Origin: Pollenia angustigena
Lineage: Eukaryota > Arthropoda > Insecta > Diptera > Polleniidae
Direction of reading: 5' to 3'
NCBI GenBank assembly: GCA_930367215.1
Contig: OV884056.1
Location: 256,025,127-256,089,126, forward strand
DNA length: 64,000 nucleotides
Numbering within the stretch: the first letter of the stretch is position 1; the number at the start of each line of letters is the position of its first letter. Under the pieces are notes generated by a model that worked only from the letters and a program-made list of their open reading frames with translations, made no database searches and was not told the DNA's origin. The translations under genes and the position numbers were made by a program. Positions 22,140 to 33,470 of this stretch are shown here, in pieces.

Positions 22140-22855
22140 ATCTACAAAAATGTTGACAACTGTTAAAAAATATGATGTACGCTTTATTGGTTTCAAATTT
22201 TAATAATTTTGTATGAATTATTTAACGCTCTTTAATTAAGTCGTATTTTTTTTTGATAGTAAGCGACACTACTTTATGTGAAATAAATGAACAACAACAA
22301 AAAACACATACAGTCTATTTTTGTACCGCTTAAAAAAGTACAACAATAAGAAAGATGATAAAAAAAGGTTTGTAGTAAACAAAAAAACAACAGTACACTC
22401 AAAATATAATGTTGCTAAATTTAAAAGAAAATTAATTTTAAGTAACTAAAAGTTTATTTAAAAGCGGATTATTTACATTTTATATATAATACATTAATTG
22501 TACATTAACTTTTAAATTTTTTATTTATTAAATAGCATATTCCGTAAAATTATAGTTATCACTTTTAAAAAATATATTTTAACCTACAAAATTTCAAACT
22601 ACATAGAAAAAACACGGTAAAAGATTATTTTTTGTACCTAGTTTATTTTTTGAATAACAAGTAAAAATGTTAAAAATCAAGTTGTTCGTAAAATAACTAT
22701 ATTTCAATTAAATTTTAATAGTACGAAAAACGAATATTATAACCCACAATCAGTTACTGTAATAATTTTATGAGTGTATTAATAAAACACTTCACAGCTT
22801 AAACAACAGAAACATTATAACAAACAAAATTTATTTTTGGTTGGTGTCAAAGTTG
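22140..22855 (-). mobile_element. Partial copy of the CACAGAAAAAATTATT element
   Basis: On the minus strand it follows 32199-33201: TTTTTGTTGTTGTTCATTT, AAAGTAGTGTCGCTTAC and, after an insert, CCAACTTTGACACCAACC. Both termini are missing. It is split by a MITE at 22396-22776. Confidence 0.7.
22396..22776. mobile_element. TA-flanked MITE, CACTCAAAAT ends
   Basis: CACTCAAAATATAATG on the left and TTTTATGAGTG on the right, with TA at 22394-22395 and 22777-22778. It interrupts a sequence that is continuous in the related copies, which defines the borders. Non-coding. Confidence 0.7.
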
Positions 22856-23440
22856 GTTACTTTAAGAATCTGTTTCCTTACCAACATATACAAGTTGTGT
22901 ATCGTAAGAAAGGTTTTTTTATCATTTATTTTTTTTCTTTCTTTAATCATATTTTCATCCATACATGATCTAGAAACTAAATCCGCTGTCATATTAGAGT
23001 TACTACAAAATTACATTTATATATATTCCAGAGCACCGTGTAAAATGCATCTAATTTGCACAAATCTCAATTATTTACATACAAAGATGACATACTTGGC
23101 AAAAGACAAAATTTGATACCCATATTGCCCTATTTTAAGCGAAGGGTTACCTCCCCATTGCATTTTTGTCAAAACGCAAACTACCACGAATTTCAAAAAA
23201 AGCTTAGACACGTATTTAATTAAATCGACTAAAGATTAAAATATGTTAATTTGGCACTTTTATTACAAACAACCCCGAACAAAAAATTCAAAAACCGTTT
23301 TATTTACAGAAAATCCTTAAAAAAAGGACATGGACGATCGTCCTTGGACAAATTTTATATACAGTTGGACGCGCCTTAAAAACCTTTCTTACGATACCCA
23401 ACTTGTATATGTTGGTAAGGAAACAGATTCTTAAAGTAAC
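22856..23440. mobile_element. TIR element with 60-bp near-perfect arms
   Basis: Left arm GTTACTTTAAGAATCTG to GAAAGGTTTTT (22856-22917) is inverted at about 23379-23440 with one mismatch seen. It lies inside the hAT element and interrupts the older repeat copy. No coding region or clear TSD. Confidence 0.8.
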
Positions 23441-23687
23441 AAAACATGCAAAAATATACCCTTTTTCAAACCGGTCCAGCTCACGAGAGGTCAACCCTGG
23501 AGCCGAAATATTTAAAATGTCATCTTAAAAAAGTCCAAGGTTCATTTTTAGGAGGCTACATCGAGCACTTTTTTTGGTGAGTCGCTCTAACATACATATA
23601 TACAAACTTGGTGACAACAATAAACATTTGAAATTTTTGGAATTTTTTCATACATGATAACCAAAATAAATCAATTTTTTTCGATAA

Positions 23688-23835
23688 TGGTTATTTTCAA
23701 CCAAAAAATTTTTTGGTTGATTTAATGGTTATTTTCAACCAAAAAATTTTTTTGGTTGATTTAATGGTTATTTTTAACCAAAAAATTTTTTTGGTTGATT
23801 TAATGGTTACTTTTAACCAAAATTTTTGTATTCTC
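23688..23835 (-). repeat. Subterminal tandem GGTTGATTTAATGGTTA repeats, right
   Basis: There are three to four units of about 45 bases with AACCAAAAAATTTTTTGG and GGTTGATTTAATGGTTA; the counterpart of the array at 20160-20325. Confidence 0.8.
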
Positions 23836-25686
23836 AATTAATTAGTTACGGTAACCAATATAATATTAAAGTCACGATAATGGTTAAAAATTCCTAAATG
23901 CAGATAAAGGGCATTTTTGCCTAACCTTTTTGCTCTGAAATAAAAACATAACAGTTATTTTCGGTCCCTGCTTTTTTAACAAAAAAAAAAAAATTAAAAA
24001 AGAATAAGAAGAAACACCGTATAAAATTATGAATATTCAATATTGCATTGGTTTAGAAAAACCAATTGGTGCGTGAACTTTTTTTGAGAAAAATTACAAA
24101 AGATTATGATTTTCGTGGTGACTAGGACATGGTTCACCTCATGGTACTATGCCAAAAAATTGGTTATACCCCTAATGTACATACATATATCATCAGGTAT
24201 GTCCTAGGTTTCGACTCGAATTGAAAACGAAAAATTTTTTAAATCCGCATAATTCATAAATTGGTGTTCTCAAATCCGCATGTTTTTGTGTATTCGAAGT
24301 TTTTGTTCGAAAAAACTTTTTTTGGACTAAAGATCGCTAATTTGCTAACCGCAGCATGATTACAATGTTTAATATTTTTTTAAAATCGTGAAAGCTGTAA
24401 AGAATCACAGGAAAAAATAGCTTCTATCGCGAACATGGTTAAAATTCGCGAAAAATTGAAAGCTTTTAAACAAACACTAAAATTTAGTTGAAACCGCTAA
24501 ATCGGTAAAAAAAACAAAATGTCGGAAAAAACAAAAAAAAATTGTAAAAAAAAACGAAAAATCGCGTAAATTTTTAATATTTTAAACCAGCCATATAATT
24601 GATTAAAAGTCCCGAAAACTATAAGGATTGGCAAAAATTAGGTAAAAATTGCAAAATTAACGGAAATTCGCAAAAATTTGCTAACATCGGCATGATAGCA
24701 AAGTCTCCTATTTATTATAAATCTTTAAAGCTGTAAAAAATCAGAAAACTTACTGAAACAAATCGCTTCTATCGCGAGCATGGCTAAAATTCGCTAAAAA
24801 TCGCAAACTTTTAAACAAACAAAAAAACTAATTTGAGATCGCTAAATCGATTAAAAAAACAAATTGTCTAAAAACAACATAAAAATCGTTAAAAAAATAA
24901 GCTGTAATTACATCAAAATAATGAAAAAGTCGATTTTAAATTAAGGGTAAGTTAGGGACTTTTGCATTTAAGATAACGATATATTTTTGATTAAATTGGA
25001 TAAAGAATATTTTAAGCTAAAAACAAAATTTATTTTCTTGTTAAAAATGTTATCAAATATAAGAATAAAAGTCGATTCGTTTTACTTTCACCAACCCATT
25101 ACTACTCTAATTGAAAACGAATAAAAACTTGTGGATAAGAAATGCAGAACATTAAAAGTGCTAAAGTAGTCCACTTTCGAGTGGATTCGGATTCTAGAAC
25201 ACACCCAAATATGTATGCATGTATATATGAATGTAACAATTTATTTGGTTTTGTTTTGGTTTTCTGTGGAATTAGTAAAACTAATTTTTTTTAGACTGTA
25301 TATTCTTTTAAAAAAGTAAAAACTTTTGTCTTGAACTCATTTAATGAAACCATTCTTTTTATTCTAAGAATCCCGGGATTCCCGGGAATAAGATTTTTTT
25401 TGTTTCGTTTCCCGGGAACAGAAAAAGTTCGGGAAATTAGATACCTTACTTTCGGTCAATTTTAGCAACAAGCCAAATTTATTAAAAGTGCAAATTGAAA
25501 AAATCTTTTAGATTTTGTAATTGGACCTGTGACTAATGAAAAAATATATTACCAACGCCCAAGTCTGTAAGTGATCAAAAAAAAAATTAATTATTTGAAA
25601 CAAAATATTCATTAATTAAATAATATTTCCATTAAAAAACAAGCCTAAAATTTTAATCGGTAAAGCCCATACATAATTCTTTTAAC

Positions 25687-26081
25687 CAGGGCTGTAGAGT
25701 CGTATTTGGAGTTGAGGTTTTTGTACAGGAGTCGGAGTAAAAGTACCCACAGAAACTCAAGACTTCGAAATTTTTAGGTATAAAACATTTAAAAACATTT
25801 TCTATTATTTTCCAAAATAAAATTTGCGATGCAATATTTTACAGGTCATTATAACAAGGTAGATTTTAATTTCTTTAGTGAGAGTTAGTTCATATTTAAC
25901 CGTTTAAAAGGTACTGCATTAAAAAGAAGAGCATATAGTCAAATAAGGACCAGTATCATATGCATTTAGCATCAAGGTTAGAGTAGGAGTCAGAGTTGGA
26001 ATCCGAGTTGAATTTAAACTATTTCAGCGGTTAGAGACGGAGTAGGAGTTAGAAATATTTGTAAACGACTCCACAGCCCTG
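25687..26081. mobile_element. hAT MITE, CAGGGCTGTAGAGTCG ends
   Basis: Left CAGGGCTGTAGAGTCG, right CGACTCCACAGCCCTG. Flanking octamers CTTTTAAC and GTATTAAC share 6 of 8. Internal GGAGTCGGAGT-type repeats occur. A related, left-truncated copy lies at 49745-50022. Confidence 0.8.
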
Positions 26082-26469
26082 GTATTAACAGTCGAATTTT
26101 GAAAATTGCACCCTATTTGAAACCGGTGAGCAGTCATGAGCTCACAAAAACAAAGTAATCTTATGAGGCTAAAATTAAGATAAGAGTTTTATTCGGCGTT
26201 AAAGACCAGGCGTTTTTAAAAATTGGATTTATAATTGACGAAAACTACAACAATATGACAAAATTTTTATGTGCTTAATTAATAACAACAATTATTTTAA
26301 ACGTTTTAAAATCAACCACGACAACGATTTTCCTAATAAGGCTGACTATCCAGATAAACCACCTTTATAAGTTTTTTAGTCTTAAAGGGATTTATTATTA
26401 TCAACATTTAAAAGGAATTGAAAGCTTTTTATGGATTTGTTATTAATACAATTAAAACGAATTTGCTAT

Positions 26470-26610
26470 ATTGTATCAAATTATCTACAGAATTAGAACT
26501 ATTACTATGCGAACAAGGCTAACATAGGAAGAAAACCACCCAGACGGACAGATAGACATCGTTAGATCTTTCTTAAAAGTGATTCTGAGTCGATGAGTAC
26601 ATATGAGAAG
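26470..26610 (-). repeat. DINE-like repeat fragment
   Basis: CCAGACGGACAGATAGACAT and GTGATTCTGAGTCGATGAG are the (GTCY)n core and neighbouring block of the family. Confidence 0.6.
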
Positions 26611-27830
26611 ATGCGTCTAGATTTCTATTTTTTACACACATTAGCGGAAACGCATATAATTTCTTTTTGCTTCTTCCCCCAAAAATATGCACTAACAAAT
26701 GGTTGCCAAAATTCATAAAAAGCTCAAAAACGGACAAATTAATTAACTGCCTTCGTTGGTCGCACAAGAAAAAACTTGCAATTGCATATTTAAGATTTTC
26801 CTGGTGATCATATTAAAGAGCTATTATTTTAAACCGAGAACAAATAGAATATTCAATATTATATTGTGAATCAGTAAAATTGTGTTTAAATAAATGTGCC
26901 TCAACAAACAAAATGTTTTCTAACTTGCATTTCAAAAAAAAAAAAAAAAAAAAAATTAAAGAAATTATTTCGTGTACCCACTTTGTTGTTTACAATCAAT
27001 TGGTGGGATTAAAGTCATCATAAAATATGAATTAATTGTCTAAAACTTAATTTTATTTCTACTGTTTGTTTTGTGTTTTTTGGTTTCAAATAAATGTTAA
27101 GATTTTTTTTTTATTATACATATTTCCTCATTTTAAAAGCAGGCAGGTATCAAATGTTGTTCAAGTTGTTGTTATTTCTAATAGATTATGCTATAATAAG
27201 CCAGCAATAAAAGTCTTTGTTATAAAATTACCATAATTTTACACTTTATTTAAAAAGAGATACAAGTGATTTGGCCGTTTTTATTTTGGAATCAATAAAA
27301 ATAACAATATTTGACCAAAAATAAATGAATGCACACGTTACATTTTCAATTAATAATTTATTGAGATGTGGAAATGGTACTAATTTCTAGGCAAAAAATA
27401 CTTCTTCAAGAACTGATATGAAATGTAGTCGAACAAAAACTCATAAATGGTAAAACAATATTTAGAATTCAGTTCAATGAAATATTTTTAGGAAAAAATC
27501 CAGTAAATGAACTGATAAAGTTTTGATAAAATTTTGACTTAATTTGAATAATAGAAAGTAGCAAAAAAAAAGTCTTTAATTTCTATTGATTCCTGTTTAT
27601 AGATCCAACTACGAATGACTGATTTGAAAAGCTTATACATTGTTTAATTTTCCTTTTTTTGCAGGCAATAAATAACATAATAGAATTTTATCAAGCAAGC
27701 ATACTCAATGTAAAAGAACGTTTTCAAAATGGTACTATTTAATGGCTTCTGGATGATTAATTGTTAGGACACGAAGAAAATATCATTAAAATTTAAATAC
27801 TGCAACAGATTATAGTCTAAACATGATAAA
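26611..27830. other. Unassigned AT-rich stretch
   Basis: No gene or clear repeat is seen. A poly-A tract lies at about 26933-26955. Confidence 0.5.
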
Positions 27831-27839
27831 AAGTTTTGA

Positions 27840-28020
27840 GAACCAGCTTTCAGTATGTAATGAACCACGGAGAACTGTTGCTTGATCTACTCGCACTAGA
27901 GGAGCTGTGGCTGCTGTACAAGAGTCTACTCGTCGACGTACTACCCAATCGGGAATCTCCAGAACATCGAGGCGGCGCTTTATAAAAGGTTTCCATATAA
28001 AATTCAATTGGAAAAAAAAT
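27840..28020 (+). pseudogene. Possible mariner-like transposase HTH fragment
   Basis: One plus-strand frame reads EPRRTVA, a stop, STRTRGAVAAVQES, then QSGISRTSRRRFIKG and HIKFNW. The order resembles the second HTH of DUF4817-type transposases (AVQES...QSI..R...LGISRTSLxRILKxxLxxxPYKIQL). The match is short and interrupted, and the minus-strand frame over it shows nothing. Tentative. Confidence 0.35.
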
Positions 28021-28321
28021 TTTTGCCTAGGAATACATCACAACGGCTACAATATGCCCATCAGTCAGTTCCACCCTATATTAGGAAACACTTGCGGAAA
28101 ATGGTTCTTTCTATGTCAAAAGGGTATTGCATTTAACTCAATCCTTTTACGAGTTATCGTGTTAATAAAACGGAGGGTTAGACAGAAATGTAAATGATTG
28201 ACCAAATTTTTTACCCAACTTTTCTCCTACACTTTAACACTTACTTAAACAAAATCAGCATTTTATCTCTGTTATTTACAAAGTTATGATTTTTGTCGTC
28301 CTTATTTTAAAATCGAACACT

Positions 28322-28392
28322 GTGCGTTGCACTGAAACAGACCAGAGTCTCTAGGGGGAATCTAACCTGCAACGCTCGCATAGGGTTAAAGA
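28322..28392 (-). repeat. Weak tRNA-like module
   Basis: The minus strand has GCAGGTTAGATTCCCCC, one mismatch from a Pol III B-box, 40 bases from the start of a repeat-like block. I see no A-box of quality, so it is only a possible SINE remnant. Confidence 0.3.
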
Positions 28393-28632
28393 AAGCAGTT
28401 AAAAGAGGAAATTTGGTAGACATATATATTTCAACCCTAAATAAAACTTGAACTCCAGGAACGACATCTGCTGCTTGTCAAGAAATTTGGGCATACACTT
28501 TATCATTTTTCCCCTTTTCAATTTGGAATCTCTAAAGCATTCCCATATAGATGTAGTGCGCACGGCGAAAGAAACATATCCTGTTAGACTTTGGTCATGC
28601 TGGAAGGCAAATGGTGGACATATTTCATAATA

Positions 28633-29342
28633 TTTATACCACACCACAATAGTGGAGAGGGTATTATGCATTTGTGCTGATGTGTGTAAAGCCTTAAAAT
28701 ATTAGTCCTAGACCCACCTTAAAGTATACCGATCGACTCAGAATCACTTTTTGAGTCGAACTAACGATGTCCGTCCGGCTGGCTGGCTTGTGTCCATGTA
28801 ACCTTGTGCGCAAAGTACAGGTCACAATTTTGGAGATAATTTAATAAAATTTGGGACATAGGTTCTTATTGGCACAAGGACCAAGCCTATTGAAAAATGG
28901 GCGAAATCGTAGGACCACGAGGGAAGATAGGGGGAAATTTCTTCCTCTCAGAAACTATCAAACCGATTTTAATGAAATTTAAAACATACATAGAACCATA
29001 TCTTTATGGACACAAAAGGGATGCATTTTTTAAAAAATAGGACCACGAGGGGAGTTAGGGCCAATTTCTGCCTCTCAAACCGATTTTAATGAAATTCAAA
29101 ACATAGATAGATCCATATCTATATGGACACATAAGCTATACAGTTTTTCAAAAAAAGGACCACAAGAGGTGGTAGGGGGCAATTTCTGCCTCTCACAATC
29201 TTTAAAACCGATTTTAATGACTTTTATAAACATAGATAAATCCATATTTATATGGACATATAAGCATGATGTGTTTTTAATACTGTGGTGCAGGGTATCA
29301 TATGGTCGGGCTTGACCGACTATACTTTCCTACTTGTTTTTT
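28633..29342 (+). repeat. DINE-1/mini-me-like repeat, longest copy
   Basis: It opens TTTATACCACACCACAATAG, then GAGAGGGTATTATGCATTTG, the AGTATACCGATCGACTCAGA block and the (GTCY)n core GTCCGTCCGGCTGGCTGGC at 28769. Three tandem units of about 125 bases follow, each with CGATTTTAATGA and ATATGGACA. It closes with GGTCGGGCTTGACCGAC and CCTACTTGTTTT. No protein is encoded. The inverted copy at 36442-36962 has fewer internal units. Confidence 0.75.
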
Positions 29343-29435
29343 AATACATTCCTTATAACATTTCAAATAATAAACAAACAATGTTCCTAATAATTTTATG
29401 GCATAAAAACCGTGCGACAGATCTTATGACAATAT

Positions 29436-29620
29436 CAAGGCGAATTCAACTACAAGTGGTAGCACTATTACAGCGATCTAAAAACTACGGAATCAACATA
29501 TGTTTTTTGCATCGCATTGTGAGTGTTTATGGTTCGAAATGAAAACCATTTCTAGCAAAACCAAAACAAATTGGTTCGAACTGTCAAAGTGTGCCACCAC
29601 CTAGTACTGAATTCGCCTTG
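29436..29620. mobile_element. MITE, CAAGGCGAATTCA ends
   Basis: Left CAAGGCGAATTCAACTACAA, right TAGTACTGAATTCGCCTTG; the inverted arms extend about 35 bases (GTGGTAGCAC / GTGCCACCAC). Flanks TGACAATAT and TGACTCGATAT are similar but not exact, so the TSD is unsure. Confidence 0.7.
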
Positions 29621-29880
29621 TGACTCGATATCTCTAGATATTTACTTGTAGTTGGAAAATATTGTAGTGTTTTTGCTCTCCACTATTTCGAACAGTAAAT
29701 AAATATTCAACAGTTACGAATATAAACGTTCGTAAAAAAAATTATAAGGAAAATATTTTGAAAATGAGCATTTTTAATAAAAATCGTCTATGCGAACGTT
29801 AACTTTCTAAATTTTTGAAAAGGCATTAACTAAAATATCACGTCCTCACTTAAGAAATCGGATACATAAATAGTTTTAAC

Positions 29881-30481
29881 CAGTGTTCGGCTCGGTGTTA
29901 AAAAATAACGTTTCCCTGTTTGTCATCTTCGAGCACAAAAATAATACTGTTCTTATCAAACTCAACAAAAAGATGAGAACATTTAATTCCGTTCGAGTTT
30001 TTTAAAAACACCACAAACTTCATTGTGTTCGGTTCAGCTCATTAGTGTTCGTTCGTAACAGTAGTGCTTAGCGCCCTTTAGGCTCGCAAAAAAAACCAAA
30101 AATTTTTTACAAAAACAAAATACACATACGGAAAAAAACAAAAAGCAAGCCAAAAAATTTTACACAAACAAAGCACATACAAAATACACACACAAGCTAT
30201 TCGTGCAATGGTCGTTGCTTAAAATTTTTTGTTTATTAATTTCTTTATCAATCTATAGAAGAAACATTATAGAATATTAAAATATAATGCTCGTCTACAG
30301 TACCACTACAATTGTTCTGTTTTTAACGAAGAACAGAACACTGAATAATGTTCGGCTCTTTCCTCAAAAAAATTACCGAATTATGGATTGTGTTCTTCTA
30401 CACAAACTCTAAAAAAATAGATTTCGTTCCGGGGTGTGTGAGCCGAACGGTAAATAATGCTCTTTTTATTTTCGAACACTA
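29881..30481. mobile_element. hAT MITE, CAGTGTTCG ends
   Basis: CAGTGTTCGGCTC starts the element and TTTTCGAACACTA ends it. Flanking octamers GTTTTAAC and GTTTTAAG share 7 of 8. Other copies are at 33880-34211 (opposite orientation, internally deleted) and 45341-45893. Non-coding. Confidence 0.85.
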
Positions 30482-30489
30482 GTTTTAAG

Positions 30490-31430
30490 GTTTTTCCATA
30501 AACTACTTAATTGCGATAATGAAGCTAAGATGGCCTATTGTGTACTCCGGTTCAAAACTTTTTTGAAACCATTTAAATCTTTAATTTAAGTAAAAAGCTT
30601 TACAAAGAAATTCAAACATTTCCCAAATAGGAAGGAAATCTAGATCTTAAATTAATTTTTTTAGGTGCTACACTATGAAACCTAATGCGTACTTCTCTAA
30701 CACTTATGCTAATGGCGGGGAAAAAAGCAATTATTGCGTGTTCTATTGTTTCCTTTTCAAGTTGGCCATGCAGATCAACTACTGCCTTAAAAATATAAAC
30801 CTTTTGTTAAAGTTATAAAAAAAAAAATATAATTTGCATATGTTTAACAAGATGTATATTTATGTTTTTTATTATTTGTTTTTTTTTTTTATCTGTATTT
30901 ACACATGAATATATGAATAATTTAATATATTTATTTACTTTTGTTTTACCACTTAATTTAAATATTAAAATATCGTAAATTTCTGTGTTTCTTGATAACA
31001 GAAAGAATGCTTTTGAATGGGAGTATCTTGTAACAAGCAACCAGATTTTGACCGGGTTTGTTTTATTATTTTTTAAATTATTTTTTAAAAATATTTTAAT
31101 ATTTTAAAATTTAATGATCGTTTTATTAAATGATCATTGTATTTATGTAAATGTCAAAACACTTATTATTTGTCCATTTTTTTTCCAATTGCCCCAATAA
31201 TAGAAACTTGATCGCTTTTATGTGATATTGAATGACCTTCATGAATACGGCTTTAGAGGTGTTAAAACATTAGCAGGGGATTAAGAAAGTGGGTTAAACT
31301 ATTGTAGTAAAACTGTCGTCATGCTGTTGCTATGGAAAAATTTTGACAGATGTGTGTGAAAAATCGAAATAAATACATGACGGAAGTTATTAACAGAAAT
31401 TAAGCTTAAGAAAAATTCGAACAATGACAG
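30490..31430. other. Unassigned AT-rich stretch
   Basis: No gene or clear repeat is seen. Confidence 0.5.
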
Positions 31431-31667
31431 CACAGAAACAAAATTTGCACCATTAAAAGCATTAATCAAAAATAAAATCAGTTTTAATTAAAAATTTTAA
31501 TTAAACGTTTATCAAGTGAATTAAACTTTTAATCAAGTGTATTAAACGTTTAATTGCAACAGTAAACAAATTCAATTAAACGTTTAATTTTTATTAAATT
31601 AAATTTTTAATTTAAACTAATTTTATTTTTGATTAATGCTTTTACCGGTGAAAAATTTTTTTCTGTG
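31431..31667. mobile_element. MITE with long inverted arms, CACAGAAACAAAATTTG end
   Basis: The left arm CACAGAAACAAAATTTGCAC to GCATTAATCAAAAATAAAAT pairs with the right arm ending GAAAAATTTTTTTCTGTG over about 60 bases. The interior is AATTAAACGTTTAATT palindromes. Related debris lies at 34595-34680. No TA duplication is visible. Confidence 0.75.
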
Positions 31668-31769
31668 AGCTTAATGGAAGATTGAGAAGAATCAAAACTC
31701 TTACAAAACAAAACAATTCTCTCTAAAAACTCTGAAATGCAACAACAAAGTAAGCATATTTCTTACTAA

Positions 31770-32078
31770 CAGCTGAACCTAAACAAAAGCGGCACGCGTG
31801 TTCTAGTTGCCAAAAATTGTCATGGCCTTACAATTTGAATAAAGTATTCCTAAATAGCTGAACGTCAACGCTTTGAAATTGGAAAATCCGATTTTGGCAG
31901 CGAGTTTAATAGTTTAATTTTTTTTGGTCAATCTAGCGGTCTTATCTCCATATTTTATTCATAATATGTGCGTTTTATTAAACAAGAATGTTAACACTCC
32001 TTTTTAGGTATGGCATATCAGTGTAAAAGCTAAGCGGAAGAAAACGTTGCGCCTTACGCTCTTCATTAGGTACGTCTG
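31770..32078. mobile_element. Harbinger-like MITE, diverged copy
   Basis: CAGCTGAACCTAAACAAAAG on the left, CTTCATTAGGTACGTCTG on the right, TAA on both sides. The interior aligns with the reverse complement of 9511-9777 (GGAAAATCCGATTTTGGCAG, TTTAGGTATGGCATATC). Confidence 0.75.
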
Positions 32079-32198
32079 TAACATAATCATAAAGTAGTGG
32101 TTTTCCCTCTATTTATTTATTTTTCTTTATTCATTAATAATCAAAAAGCCAACATATTTCCAATGTAGTCAATATTCTATAGGTGAAGGTCTACACTA

Positions 32199-33201
32199 CA
32201 CAGAAAAAATTATTTTTCCAATTCAAACAAAAAATTTGTAGAATCAAACAATTTTTTGTCTGAAATCGGTCCTATAAACAAATTCGCATATTCAAACAAT
32301 TTATTTGCATTTGGTTTATTGAAAAAAAAAACACTGATTTTTTCAAACAAATAATTTAACTGAATCAAACAAAAAGTTTACTGAAATTCATATACTAAAT
32401 TTCAAAATCAAAAAAAAAACAGGTTTTTGCACAAGCAATGATGCGCACACAAGCAGGCACTGTATTAGAAGATGATGGCAGAGAGAGCAGAGCGGCCGGC
32501 TGGCTTTGAGACACATTTTTTTGTTGGAATAATTTTTGAACGAAGTTCTTTTTTTATACACACAATATTTTTCGTCATCACTCACTGTTGCTGTATCCTT
32601 TCCTTTGCTAATGAAGAAGAAATGTAACCCAAAAACGGCGACAGACCGACTCGATATGTTTTTCGTCACCATTATATTTTTGTATTTGATGTATTTAAGC
32701 AAACAGTTTGAAAAAATTGAATACGGGATTTTGGTTTTTTTTTAACCAACTTTGAAACCAACCAAAAATTTATTTTGTTTCTTATAATGTTGTTGTTGTT
32801 TCTGTTGTTTAAAAAGAGTGAAACGTTTTTTTACCTGTTATTTTTTTTTTACTTTAAACCTCTTCATCTTTCTTACTGTTGTACTTTTTTAAAGTGTCCA
32901 AAAATAGACTGTATGTGTTTTTTGTTGTAGTTCTTTCACATTAGGGAGTGTTGCTTACGATCAAATAAAAAAATGCAAAAAGGCGACAACATTAAAAAGC
33001 GTTAAATATTTCATACAAAATTATGAAAACTTGAAACCAATAACGCGTGTATTATATTTTTGAATAGTTGTCAACATTTTTGTTGGTTAAATAAAAATCA
33101 AACAAAAATTTTAATTGAATCAGTAAAAAAATTTGTAGAAATTAAAAAAATTATCAAACAAACGTTTGTTTGAAAATAATTCGGCAATAATTTTTTCTGT
33201 G
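32199..33201. mobile_element. TA-flanked TIR element, complete copy
   Basis: Ends CACAGAAAAAATTATT and AATAATTTTTTCTGTG are exact inverses, with TA at 32197-32198 and 33202-33203. This 1003-bp copy is the reference for the split copies at 1-1477 and 22140-22855. The 104-codon minus frame inside has no family features and is not called. Confidence 0.85.
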
Positions 33202-33470
33202 TATGCGTTTGATAATTTCTTGACCTTTTTTCATGACGCATGCAAAAATAGAAACTAATTCTATTTTATGCGTTCGATACGTATTCTACGCGTTTGTTGT
33301 GTAACTTCTTTATACAATTTTACACTTATTCTACTGATGCAAAAACGCTTCAACGCATTGAACGCGTGCTGTGGACCTCCTTCCTTTGCTTAAAAGATTA
33401 TAGCATACCAAAATTTTACAACTTATTAATTTTGAAAAATATTAAACAAACAGGGGAAAGGAGATCATAG

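Larger units (their letters stand above)
20013..23970 (-). mobile_element. hAT transposon with complete ends, CAGGGAC TIR
   Basis: Left end CAGGGACGTAACAGTTAT, right end (reverse complement) CAGGGACCGAAAATAACTG. The duplicated octamer CTTTTTTA stands exactly outside both ends (20005-20012, 23971-23978). Subterminal arrays of AACCAAAAAA/GGTTGA words lie at 20160-20325 and 23690-23830. It carries a hAT transposase gene with a large internal deletion at 21193-21771, so it is no longer autonomous. A TIR element copy (22140-22855), a MITE and a hairpin are inserted in the right half. A 568-bp relative with the same ends is at 59987-60554. Confidence 0.9.
19228..25448. mobile_element. Outer hAT-like element with CCCGGGAA subterminal motifs
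   Basis: The same 11 bases TTACTTTCGGT occur at 19217-19227 and 25446-25456. An 8-bp duplication plus chance extension fits hAT. Just inside, both ends carry CCCGGGAA words (19257-19320 and 25370-25430), and the termini TAGAGT and TAAGGT are weakly inverted. Without the 4-kb element nested at 20013-23970 it is about 2.25 kb. The right arm (24200-24900) has GCGAAAA/GCAAAAATT sequence also found at 61430-61790. No transposase of its own is visible. Confidence 0.6.

Noticed and set aside
28399..28671. 90-codon minus frame near 28.5 kb
   Set aside because: No recognisable motif, a competing plus-strand frame and an end within a DINE-like repeat.
32388..32702. 104-codon minus frame
   Set aside because: Lies in a non-coding TIR element whose other copies do not keep it open.
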